Source: JBMNCR01 sp049366695
GTDB taxonomy: Bacteria > Bacillota > Clostridia > Eubacteriales > Alkalibacteraceae
Length of the DNA: 50,758 nucleotides
Reading direction: 5' to 3'
Assembly: GCA_049366695.1 (NCBI GenBank)
Contig: JBMNCR010000109.1
Coordinates: 1 to 50,758 of the forward strand
The translations under genes and the position numbers were made by a program. A model generated the notes under the pieces. That model did no database searches, was not told the DNA's origin, and worked only from the letters and a program-made list of their open reading frames with translations. The first letter of the stretch is position 1, and each line of letters begins with the position of its first letter. Of the stretch, positions 29,497 through 35,381 are shown one piece after another.

Positions 29497-29709
29497 ATGG
29501 TCGAAACAATAATACTACCGAGTGGTAAGAAAGTAGGCAGTCAATGGCTAGATGAAACAAAGAGTAAGTTTGTAGCTGTAATGACATATAGAATGCCTTA
29601 TAAAAGAATGATACCTAGCAAGGCTAAGGATGTTATTGATGAGGATTGGAAATATATCCAGAAATTGAAAGGAAAGACTGAAAAGAAGAAAGAAGAGGGG
29701 GCAGAATAG
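29497..29709 (+). CDS. Small tail-associated protein, 70 aa
   Basis: The sequence begins MVETIILPSGKKVGSQWLDE and ends in a basic helix (YIQKLKGKTEKKKEEGAE). It lies right after the tail tube gene, where a tail assembly chaperone is often found, but no slippery heptamer or longer second frame is visible. Its stop codon lies within a terminator hairpin (29698-29713). Confidence 0.5.
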   Translation: MVETIILPSGKKVGSQWLDETKSKFVAVMTYRMPYKRMIPSKAKDVIDEDWKYIQKLKGKTEKKKEEGAE

Positions 29710-29719
29710 CCCCTTTTTT
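29698..29719 (+). terminator. Intrinsic terminator after the tail tube operon
   Basis: GGGGC (29698-29702) pairs with GCCCC (29709-29713) and is followed by TTTTTT. The loop holds the TAG stop of the preceding gene. It also closes the plus-strand structural operon before the minus-strand block. Confidence 0.88.
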
Positions 29720-29734
29720 ATTTTAAACATTCAA

Positions 29735-29860
29735 TTATTCTAAGTTATTTAAATAATTATCAATATCTTTTTCTACGCTTTCATCATATTCTCCGAACTC
29801 TGATATTTGAAAGTGTTTTTCCCAATCAATTATGATTTGTTTCATTGATTCTTTATTCAT
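29735..29860 (-). CDS. Hypothetical protein, 41 aa
   Basis: MNKESMKQIIIDWEKHFQIS, then an acidic helix (DESVEKDIDNYLNNLE). It is the last gene of the minus-strand block, and its start overlaps the stop of the upstream gene by four bases. The amphipathic helix suggests a small adaptor. No family is recognised. Confidence 0.5.
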   Translation of the reverse strand: MNKESMKQIIIDWEKHFQISEFGEYDESVEKDIDNYLNNLE

Positions 29861-30060
29861 ATCATTTTATCAATTTCTTCATTACTACATGTGCTTATCA
29901 TTAAATAAGCCTGATTTTTAACCATATTCTTACAGGCTATATTATAAGCCTTATATCGTTTTCTATTAGAAAAAAACCATCCGAAAACTAATATTTTTCG
30001 CTGTGTAGTTAATAGTTTATTTGAAACTATTGAGTGATTATAATTGCCTATTCTACTCAT
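29857..30060 (-). CDS. Hypothetical protein, 67 aa
   Basis: A basic protein (NRKRYKAYNIACKNMVKNQA) with one hydrophobic patch (RKILVFGWFFS). It overlaps its neighbours by four bases on both sides, so it belongs to one coupled chain of small minus-strand genes. No family is recognised. Confidence 0.5.
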   Translation of the reverse strand: MSRIGNYNHSIVSNKLLTTQRKILVFGWFFSNRKRYKAYNIACKNMVKNQAYLMISTCSNEEIDKMI

Positions 30061-30347
30061 CGCTTATATTTTACAATTGAATAATCAATATGTCCGTATT
30101 TAATTAAATGTATAAGTTTATCAAAAAGGCTAAGATTAGTAACTATTGATATATCACACTTACCATTATTATAAATATTATTAATTATACTGGCTCTATT
30201 ACCAATCCAATTTGAAGCACCAAAATATCTACTTACTTTATCAGTATATGTAACTTTAACACATTTATTTTTATCTTCTAATTCTTTATTAAAAGCAGTA
30301 GCATTAATACGTTTTAAGTATTTTATATGATTAGGATATTTTTTCAT
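30057..30347 (-). CDS. Hypothetical protein, 96 aa
   Basis: A basic N-terminal half (YPNHIKYLKRINATAFNKEL) and a mixed C-terminal half (CDISIVTNLSLFDKLIHLIK). It overlaps the next gene by four bases. The composition suits a cytoplasmic early protein. No motif is recognised. Confidence 0.5.
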   Translation of the reverse strand: MKKYPNHIKYLKRINATAFNKELEDKNKCVKVTYTDKVSRYFGASNWIGNRASIINNIYNNGKCDISIVTNLSLFDKLIHLIKYGHIDYSIVKYKR

Positions 30348-30625
30348 TTCTTCATATTTAAACCGTAATTAATAAAGTGACCAATATCACCGCCAACAAA
30401 GTATTTAGAATCAATAAAGCTTTTAATCTTCATAAGGTCAACTGAACGGCCATTTAGACCTAATTTTTTCTTGTTAATCTCTACTACTACACAATTGTTT
30501 TCAAATAAATAAAACTTAACCATATCAGCTTTAAAACACCATTTATTTTCAAAGTCTTTTTTGTGTAAGTATTCTATTTTTACTACGCTAAAACGTTTTA
30601 GAATATCTTTTTTGAATATGTTCAT
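30344..30625 (-). CDS. Hypothetical protein, 93 aa
   Basis: The sequence begins MNIFKKDILKRFSVVKIEYL and is alpha/beta, with a Lys-rich surface (EINKKKLGLNGRSVDLMKIK). It ends four bases into the next gene. It lies downstream of a small frameshifted membrane gene. No family is recognised. Confidence 0.5.
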   Translation of the reverse strand: MNIFKKDILKRFSVVKIEYLHKKDFENKWCFKADMVKFYLFENNCVVVEINKKKLGLNGRSVDLMKIKSFIDSKYFVGGDIGHFINYGLNMKK

Positions 30626-30627
30626 AA

Positions 30628-30821
30628 TTAAATATCTTTAGTTAAATAAGCAACGCTACCCATTAATCCTAATAATACACCAAAAATGAAGTTATACCTC
30701 TTGTTGGTTCACTCCAATTATTCATATTAAAAGATACACTATAATATGAACCTACTAAATAAAATACGGAAAATATTAGTATTAATGTTAGTATTGCATT
30801 TATTATCTTTTTTATTCTCAT
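30628..30821 (-). pseudogene. Two-helix membrane protein broken by a one-base frameshift
   Basis: From the start at 30821 the frame reads MRIKKIINAILTLILIFSVF and continues to NNWSEPTRGITSF, then hits a stop. Adding one T after the T5 run (plus-strand A5 at 30682-30686) restores FGVLLGLMGSVAYLTKDI and a proper stop at 30628. The restored protein is a typical two-pass small membrane protein of 64 residues. A -1 slip in a homopolymer, or a sequencing error there, explains it. Confidence 0.65.
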
Positions 30822-30825
30822 ATCA

Positions 30826-30969
30826 TTAAATTTTAAATATTCCTATTATAGTACTATAATAAGTACCTTTTTTAAATTCTTCTAAAGCTTCTGTTATTGA
30901 ATTTCCATGAATGAGAATAGTTTTATACTCCCATTTTTCAGTTAAGTATATTACATTGTATTTGTTCAT
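30826..30969 (-). CDS. Hypothetical small protein, 47 aa
   Basis: MNKYNVIYLTEKWEYKTILI is followed by a helix (SITEALEEFKKGTYYS). It looks like a strand-helix mini-domain. Its stop lies four bases before the frameshifted membrane gene, so it is part of the same transcript. No family is recognised. Confidence 0.5.
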   Translation of the reverse strand: MNKYNVIYLTEKWEYKTILIHGNSITEALEEFKKGTYYSTIIGIFKI

Positions 30970-31031
30970 GTTTTTTTATTTCAAAGCTAAGTATTAAACT
31001 GTTTAGAAACAATTTAAATAATATTCATAAC

Positions 31032-31325
31032 TTAGTTTTCGGTTTTAATATCCCATAACTCACAGTACATACATAATGAATCTTTATCCAAACATACATC
31101 TTTCTTTTCACACCAATTGTATGCGACATCATAATCAGTACTCCCAGGATCACCTCCATGATCACGATCGTAAATAGTTTTAAAATCTATAACGTTATAC
31201 TTACAAGTTGCACAAGCTTTGTTTTTAGGATTATGATAACAATTATCCTCATGTTTTTCGACTGATTTTTTAGTCTTTTTATAATAACTACAAAAAGAAC
31301 ATTGATAAGCTTTTATTTCTTTCAT
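31032..31325 (-). CDS. Zinc-finger protein, 97 aa
   Basis: The N-terminal pattern C9-x2-C12 ... H-x4-C (QCSFCSYYKKTKKSVEKHED) followed by CATCKY is a compound zinc-binding fold. A second Cys set near the end (CLDKDSLCMYC) may bind another ion. A CTAAAAC element lies just upstream of the start. Such small multi-Cys proteins are common early genes in Bacteroidota phages, and nucleic-acid binding is likely. No exact family is recognised. Confidence 0.6.
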   Translation of the reverse strand: MKEIKAYQCSFCSYYKKTKKSVEKHEDNCYHNPKNKACATCKYNVIDFKTIYDRDHGGDPGSTDYDVAYNWCEKKDVCLDKDSLCMYCELWDIKTEN

Positions 31326-31355
31326 AACTTAGTTTTAGTATTTATACTTGTTAAT

Positions 31356-31877
31356 CTAAAGTTTTTTAGTTGTTATTTTACACTCTCTTTTTTTTGATTT
31401 ATTATCTAATTTATTAAAATAGTATAAATCAGTATCGTCATATCTAGCTTTACCGTTTTCTTTAAGTTTATCAATCCTTTGATTTATATATTCTCTTAAA
31501 ATAAGATGTCTTTCTGAAAAAATCTGATTACCTATAAAATTAAACATTGAGAATATATTAGGTATTGAATTTACAACTATTCGCACATCTTTAGAATTAT
31601 ATGCACTATATCCTATTTTAACAGAATGTTTTATTCCATTATTCTTTAGTATATTTGAAAGTCTTAATGAACTTCTTTCATCTCTAAATTCAAATATTAC
31701 TACTGGGTCTAATGTAAATCTATTTTTTTTAGTATGATAATTTAAGCTAAAAATTGCATCATCAATACAAGCTGTCAAATATCCTAATTCATAATTATTA
31801 ATAGTTTTTTTATCTTGATCTTGTTTTTTATATATATCACTATACATTTCTCTTAAATCATTATCAAAAGCACCCAT
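31356..31877 (-). CDS. LAGLIDADG-like endonuclease, probably degenerate, 173 aa
   Basis: The stretch ELGYLTACIDDAIFSLNYH (about 29-47), followed by PVVIFEFRDERSSLRLSNIL, resembles the start of single-motif LAGLIDADG homing nucleases. Only three of nine motif positions fit (L, I, D), and the catalytic acid position appears lost (A where D/E is expected). The rest, ending in a basic helix (LREYINQRIDKLKENGKARY), fits the fold by size. It is likely a decayed homing gene in the minus-strand block. A different origin cannot be excluded. Confidence 0.4.
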   Translation of the reverse strand: MGAFDNDLREMYSDIYKKQDQDKKTINNYELGYLTACIDDAIFSLNYHTKKNRFTLDPVVIFEFRDERSSLRLSNILKNNGIKHSVKIGYSAYNSKDVRIVVNSIPNIFSMFNFIGNQIFSERHLILREYINQRIDKLKENGKARYDDTDLYYFNKLDNKSKKRECKITTKKL

Positions 31878-31978
31878 AATTATATTTTTTACTTGTTAAT
31901 ACTTTACTTTATTATATAATATACCCAATTAATATTTTACTATTATTAATCTATAAACAATATTAAAAGAAAGATATA

Positions 31979-32782
31979 TTAAGAAAATGAATAAACAGAA
32001 CCTATAAATAATATAGTTTGCCTTTTTTTATTCTTAAAAAGATAACCTGAATTACAATAATTATTAAAAATCGGTGTGTTATTCAAGTTCTCTTTAATGT
32101 GCTTAACTGTAATCTTCCCTTGTTTCTTCATCTTAGAAATAAAATTACATAGATAAGAAGCAGAAACGTTTAAATAATTGCTTAAAGTTCTAATTCCAAT
32201 TACTAAATCATTATCGCAAATTTCACTCATGAGTAACTTTTTACTCAATGTCTTTCTTTTAGGTAAGTCTTTGCGTATAACCTTTAATTTGGCGTATATT
32301 TGTTGATTCTGTTTGCGCTTAAGTAATTCTAATAACAAACACTCTTTAATATCTTTTAATTTACTATTTGAGCTTATTTTAATTTTAGCTTTACCAGTAT
32401 TTGAATAATTCTTTTGATTTCTTAAAGTTATATTGCCATTATTAAATATAATTAATCCATGTTTTTCTAATATTGAGATATTCTTTTTGGTTAAATAATT
32501 AGAACATCTTGCAAGCTTAGAAATTTTATTGATTGAATAATTATATATTGTTGAGTTCTTATAAAGGCTTTTTAGTTTAATGTAGAAAGTAAAAGGATTT
32601 ATTCCTATTTCTTGAAGTAAACTTGTATTGATATTTAAAAAAGAAGCCCTTGGAGTTTTTGGCGTTTCCAAGGGCGTACAACTAAGTAAAGAATGTACGC
32701 CACTATTGCGTACCAAAATATTTTTATTATTTAAAATTTCTTTTCCCATTTTACTTAGTTGTCTTTTAACACTTACAGCCAC
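31979..32782 (-). CDS. Winged-helix DNA-binding protein, RepA-like, 267 aa
   Basis: The middle contains two winged-helix-like units: SINKISKLARCSNYLTKKNI with EKHGLIIFNNG (about 85-115), and GIRTLSNYLNVSASYLCNFI (about 196-215). This arrangement of paired helices plus a wing is that of plasmid-type initiators and phage regulators. The N-terminal 45 codons overlap a dense nest of inverted repeats (32647-32762) that could be its own operator or an origin. A good promoter lies just upstream. It could initiate replication or control the block; activity is not proven. Confidence 0.55.
   Translation of the reverse strand: MAVSVKRQLSKMGKEILNNKNILVRNSGVHSLLSCTPLETPKTPRASFLNINTSLLQEIGINPFTFYIKLKSLYKNSTIYNYSINKISKLARCSNYLTKKNISILEKHGLIIFNNGNITLRNQKNYSNTGKAKIKISSNSKLKDIKECLLLELLKRKQNQQIYAKLKVIRKDLPKRKTLSKKLLMSEICDNDLVIGIRTLSNYLNVSASYLCNFISKMKKQGKITVKHIKENLNNTPIFNNYCNSGYLFKNKKRQTILFIGSVYSFS
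32647..32762. promoter_or_regulatory. Nest of inverted repeats at the start of the winged-helix gene
   Basis: Three palindromic pairs occur within 116 bases: CCCTTGGA (32647-32654) / TCCAAGGG (32667-32674); GGCGTAC (32673-32679) / GTACGCC (32695-32701); and ACAACTAAGTAAA (32678-32690) / TTTACTTAGTTGT (32750-32762). They sit in the 5' coding part of a DNA-binding protein gene. Such layouts are typical of autoregulatory operators or origins of plasmid-like replicons. Confidence 0.55.
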
Positions 32783-32806
32783 GCCAATAGCTTTTTGTAA
32801 GTACTA

Positions 32807-32837
32807 CAAATTTAATAATTTATTCTTAAATATCAAA
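32807..32837 (-). promoter_or_regulatory. Promoter of the winged-helix gene
   Basis: On the minus strand, TTTG (32834-32837) and TAAATTTG (32807-32814) are 19 bases apart, an excellent match to the host consensus. The gene starts 25 bases downstream. The -33 box overlaps the end of the neighbouring upstream gene. Confidence 0.75.
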
Positions 32838-33200
32838 GTTTTTAATTTGTTCTTGTATTTGTTTTACTTTAATTACGCTTTCCTTGTAATCTAAATATTT
32901 TTGTTTCTTTTCTTTATTAGATTCAATCAATGTGTTTCTAAGCATTTGTTTTGTTGGTGTAGTAGCTAATTTATAGATAATAGATTTTGTTTCTTTGTCA
33001 AATTCTGGAAATTCAATTCCATATACTTTAGAATTAATTTTACATCCATATTCTTCATTTGCTATCCATATCTCAATAATATTATTACCGTATTTTAACT
33101 TACTTTCATATTTACCAATAGAAATAAGTTTATACTTCCCATTTTTTAAATCATTAATAGTTGTTTTAATGATTCTGTTTACTTGTTTTTCAATATTCAT
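32826..33200 (-). CDS. Hypothetical protein, 124 aa
   Basis: A Lys-rich alpha/beta protein (VNRIIKTTINDLKNGKYKLI) with a C-terminal basic helix (IESNKEKKQKYLDYKESVIK), which may be a coiled coil. Near the start lies TTGAAACGATATG, similar to the other start regions. The last bases contain the promoter for the next gene. No family is recognised. Confidence 0.55.
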   Translation of the reverse strand: MNIEKQVNRIIKTTINDLKNGKYKLISIGKYESKLKYGNNIIEIWIANEEYGCKINSKVYGIEFPEFDKETKSIIYKLATTPTKQMLRNTLIESNKEKKQKYLDYKESVIKVKQIQEQIKNFDI

Positions 33201-33231
33201 ATCGTTTCAATTTTAAATTAATTAATAGTGT

Positions 33232-33429
33232 TTATTCTTTATATCCGTATTTAATCATTACTTTAATAAGCTTATCACTAATATTCTGTGTTATATTCCT
33301 ATTTGACTTGTTGAAAAGCTGATTTATAGCATTTTCATTTAAGTTTGCTTCTAAACTTAATGAGCGTTTAGATATAGCAGGATGGTCGGTTAAGAATTGT
33401 TTTAGTTGTTCTTTTGTTAAAATGGGCAT
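33232..33429 (-). CDS. Small HTH-like regulator, 65 aa
   Basis: Residues 19-41 (ISKRSLSLEANLNENAINQL) fit a helix-turn-helix, with an N-terminal helix (TKEQLKQFLTDHP) and a C-terminal one (NISDKLIKVMIKYGYKE). The size matches XRE/Cro-type regulators. It is the first A+T-rich gene after the accessory pair at 33.5-34.1 kb and may control the minus-strand block. In the gap upstream (33430-33546) only a 20-codon frame is seen. Confidence 0.6.
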   Translation of the reverse strand: MPILTKEQLKQFLTDHPAISKRSLSLEANLNENAINQLFNKSNRNITQNISDKLIKVMIKYGYKE

Positions 33430-33546
33430 AATTCTATTTTTGGTTTGCGTAATATTGGTATGATTTAATAGCTTTATTTATTGATATATAATTCATTATG
33501 CTTTAGTTAATGTGAGTTTATAAAGGAGTTATGTGGCATTTAATCC

Positions 33547-33744
33547 CTACTGAAATGGAGATTTACATATTCTTTTCACGCCAATACAAAAACCACCTTT
33601 GTCTATGTATTTAGCTCGTAGCTCTGGTTGTTCCTTTCTAAAGTTCTTAACTGCATCTTTTTGGTTTTTGCCCTCGCTTCGGGTGGTATGTGCTACTTTG
33701 TAAGTTTCAGCATCCATTATATTTATTTCATATAAGTAAATCAT
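33547..33744 (-). CDS. Hypothetical protein, 65 aa (or 56 from an inner start)
   Basis: The core MDAETYKVAHTTRSEGKNQK, then DAVKNFRKEQPELRAKYIDK, is a small basic alpha/beta protein. The start is either ATG at 33744 or, perhaps more likely, ATG at 33717. G+C is higher than in the flanking A+T-rich genes, in common with the next gene. The spacer upstream (33745-33866) carries an ACGCCC / GGGCGT inverted repeat. Probably an accessory gene of island type. Confidence 0.55.
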   Translation of the reverse strand: MIYLYEINIMDAETYKVAHTTRSEGKNQKDAVKNFRKEQPELRAKYIDKGGFCIGVKRICKSPFQ

Positions 33745-33866
33745 AATAATAAAGTAAAAACGCCCTATAACAATGTGTCAAACGCAAACTTGGGCGTGTT
33801 AAATTGTGCCTTTAATCTTGGGTTAGCGTTGCCAAAGTCAGCGTTTACACTCAACGTTAGGCATAA
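33745..33866. other. GC-rich spacer with inverted repeats, attC-like boxes
   Basis: ACGCCC (33760-33765) pairs with GGGCGT (33792-33797), and further GC-rich words (AGCGTTGCC, GTTAGGC at 33856-33862) lie near the next gene. The box GTTAGGC and its complement GCCTAAC occur again beyond that gene at 34146 and 34176. No coding frame is evident. It may be a mobile-cassette border or just a structured spacer. Confidence 0.4.
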
Positions 33867-34127
33867 TTAAATTTTTATATCCAACGCTCGGCATTTGCCT
33901 TCATATTCTGCTATCACATCATCAATTGGTTCACCTAAAAATTCCATATTAGGGTATAACTTCCATCCCTCGCTCTTTCCGCGCTTGGCGGCTCTTAGTG
34001 TTCGTTCTATGTTGTCACGTTCCATTTCATCATCATATTGTATTTCATCACATCCGCTGCAATGATAGCCGCCTTCAACTTTTGTGAAGGTTACATTATG
34101 ATTGTTACATATTTCACAGTAGCTCAT
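33867..34127 (-). CDS. Small zinc-ribbon protein, 86 aa
   Basis: C4-x2-C7 and C23-x2-C26 (YCEICNNHNVTFTKVEGGYH, then CSGCDE) form a zinc ribbon at the N-terminus. The rest is charged and helical (DEMERDNIERTLRAAKRGKS). G+C is higher than in the neighbours. It is flanked on both sides by GTTAGGC/GCCTAAC boxes. Likely a nucleic-acid or protein-binding accessory protein. Confidence 0.6.
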   Translation of the reverse strand: MSYCEICNNHNVTFTKVEGGYHCSGCDEIQYDDEMERDNIERTLRAAKRGKSEGWKLYPNMEFLGEPIDDVIAEYEGKCRALDIKI

Positions 34128-34357
34128 AATAAAAATTTAAAAGATGCCTAACAATAAATAAAATGAATAAAGCATGTTAGGCTTGTGCTTTTATTCAAGT
34201 GTCGTAGTTGCTTTACTACATTTTATTATCAACGTTAAAATCAACACCACAAATATAACCTAAAAATAAAACCGCTCCAAATATAAATGCAAAATAAACA
34301 ACAAAAGCACTCTATTTAAATTAATTCTAAATAATATAAAATGATTATCTTTGAGTT
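34128..34357. other. Intergenic region between the minus block and the tail genes
   Basis: No gene is seen. GCCTAACA (34146-34153) pairs with TGTTAGGC (34175-34182), a perfect eight-pair stem that also matches the attC end-box pattern, although it is too short for a standard site. The plus-strand promoter element TATCTTTG (34346-34353) follows, only four bases before the next ATG. Transcripts diverge here. Confidence 0.55.
34346..34353 (+). promoter_or_regulatory. Promoter -7 element of the tail operon
   Basis: TATCTTTG matches TAnnTTTG. The upstream stretch AATTAATTCTAAATAA resembles the spacer shared by the portal and capsid promoters, although a -33 TTTG is missing. The ATG at 34358 would give a leaderless message for the neck gene. 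Confidence 0.6.
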
Positions 34358-34783
34358 ATGAAAGCTATTGATAATATGTTGAAATATGCAAGTGAGATAG
34401 CTAGTAAGTTAGAGCTAGTTAATATCAACAATTTAGAAGATTCTAAGACTGATATGATTAAACGTAACTGGAATCAATTAGATGAAGGTCGTAACAGTTT
34501 AGATAATCCTATTACTCCATTTTATTCTGATAGCTACGCAAAACAGAAAGGTTTCAAAATACCTGACTTAAAAGATAAAGGAGATTTTAGAGAATCTTTT
34601 GACGTTGACATAAGAGATAAAGAAGTCGTATTTGGTGCTTCGGATAAAAAAACGCCTGACTTACTTGATAAATATGGTGAAGAAGTTTTAGGATTAACTG
34701 AAAAAAATGCAAATGAAGTTTTTGAAAAAATTGCAGAAAAAAACGCAAAGTTCATTGAAAGAACAGCAGTTAAGTATTTATAA
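34358..34783 (+). CDS. Neck / gp10-like head-tail protein, 141 aa
   Basis: The sequence WNQLDEGRNSLDNPITPFYS, then FRESFDVDIRDKEVVFGASD and LDKYGEEVLGLTEKNANEVF, resembles the small virion proteins that complete the neck or tail joint (HK97 gp10-type) in Bacteroidota siphoviruses. It is the first gene of the second structural block and starts at its promoter. The fold identity is weakly supported; the position is consistent. Confidence 0.55.
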   Translation: MKAIDNMLKYASEIASKLELVNINNLEDSKTDMIKRNWNQLDEGRNSLDNPITPFYSDSYAKQKGFKIPDLKDKGDFRESFDVDIRDKEVVFGASDKKTPDLLDKYGEEVLGLTEKNANEVFEKIAEKNAKFIERTAVKYL

Positions 34784-35381
34784 ATCACTTGATTTTATAC
34801 CTATGTATAATTATTACAAGGCTAATGAAACAGGAGATTTAAGATATTTAATTAAGCTTTCTGATTATGAAGAATTACCTGGAGTTGATACAACTTTTAT
34901 CGAGCCTTTTTATAATGATATGGTTATGCAAGTAAGTCAAATAACTATAGACAACGATAGGAAGAGTAGAATATTATTTGATACAGAAAAGCAATTAGCT
35001 GAAAAATCGGCCGATTATGATATAATTCAACTTATAATTCAGCAATTATATTATGATGAAAATAACAAAGAAGAATTTATAAAAGAGCTTGCAAATCTAG
35101 GTTATAGAATAAACGAAAAAAGAGATTTTCATCAAGAATTAATTAGAATAATAAAACAAAGTAAGAGATTACTAACAGATATAGAGGGGTTGAAATCTAA
35201 GATTGAATTACTAACTAAATCAAGTGGGAAAAAACAAACAATATGGGATGAAGTAGATGGTATAAGTACATATATAAAACAAGATATTGACATTCATAAA
35301 ACTACGATGAAAGCTTGGTTAACAAAGAAGTTCAGAGTAATGAGCGAAGTTTCTAAAAAGAAAAAAGATGGCAAACGATAA
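34707..35381 (+). CDS. Tail assembly-associated protein, up to 224 aa
   Basis: The segment SIYKSLDFIPMYNYYKANET, then GDLRYLIKLSDYEELPGV, is the recognisable N-terminus of a conserved protein placed just before the tape measure gene in many Bacteroidota phages. The C-terminal half is a coiled coil (LLTDIEGLKSKIELLTKSSG). The real start is uncertain: ATG 34707 overlaps the previous gene by 77 bases, TTG 34755 is closer to the family start, and ATG 34803 would cut into it. A role as tail assembly chaperone is plausible. Confidence 0.6.
   Translation: MQMKFLKKLQKKTQSSLKEQQLSIYKSLDFIPMYNYYKANETGDLRYLIKLSDYEELPGVDTTFIEPFYNDMVMQVSQITIDNDRKSRILFDTEKQLAEKSADYDIIQLIIQQLYYDENNKEEFIKELANLGYRINEKRDFHQELIRIIKQSKRLLTDIEGLKSKIELLTKSSGKKQTIWDEVDGISTYIKQDIDIHKTTMKAWLTKKFRVMSEVSKKKKDGKR

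Noticed and set aside
29497..29709. Programmed frameshift between tail chaperone genes
   Set aside because: No slippery heptamer near the end of this short gene, and no downstream frame that would extend it: a terminator and minus-strand genes follow.
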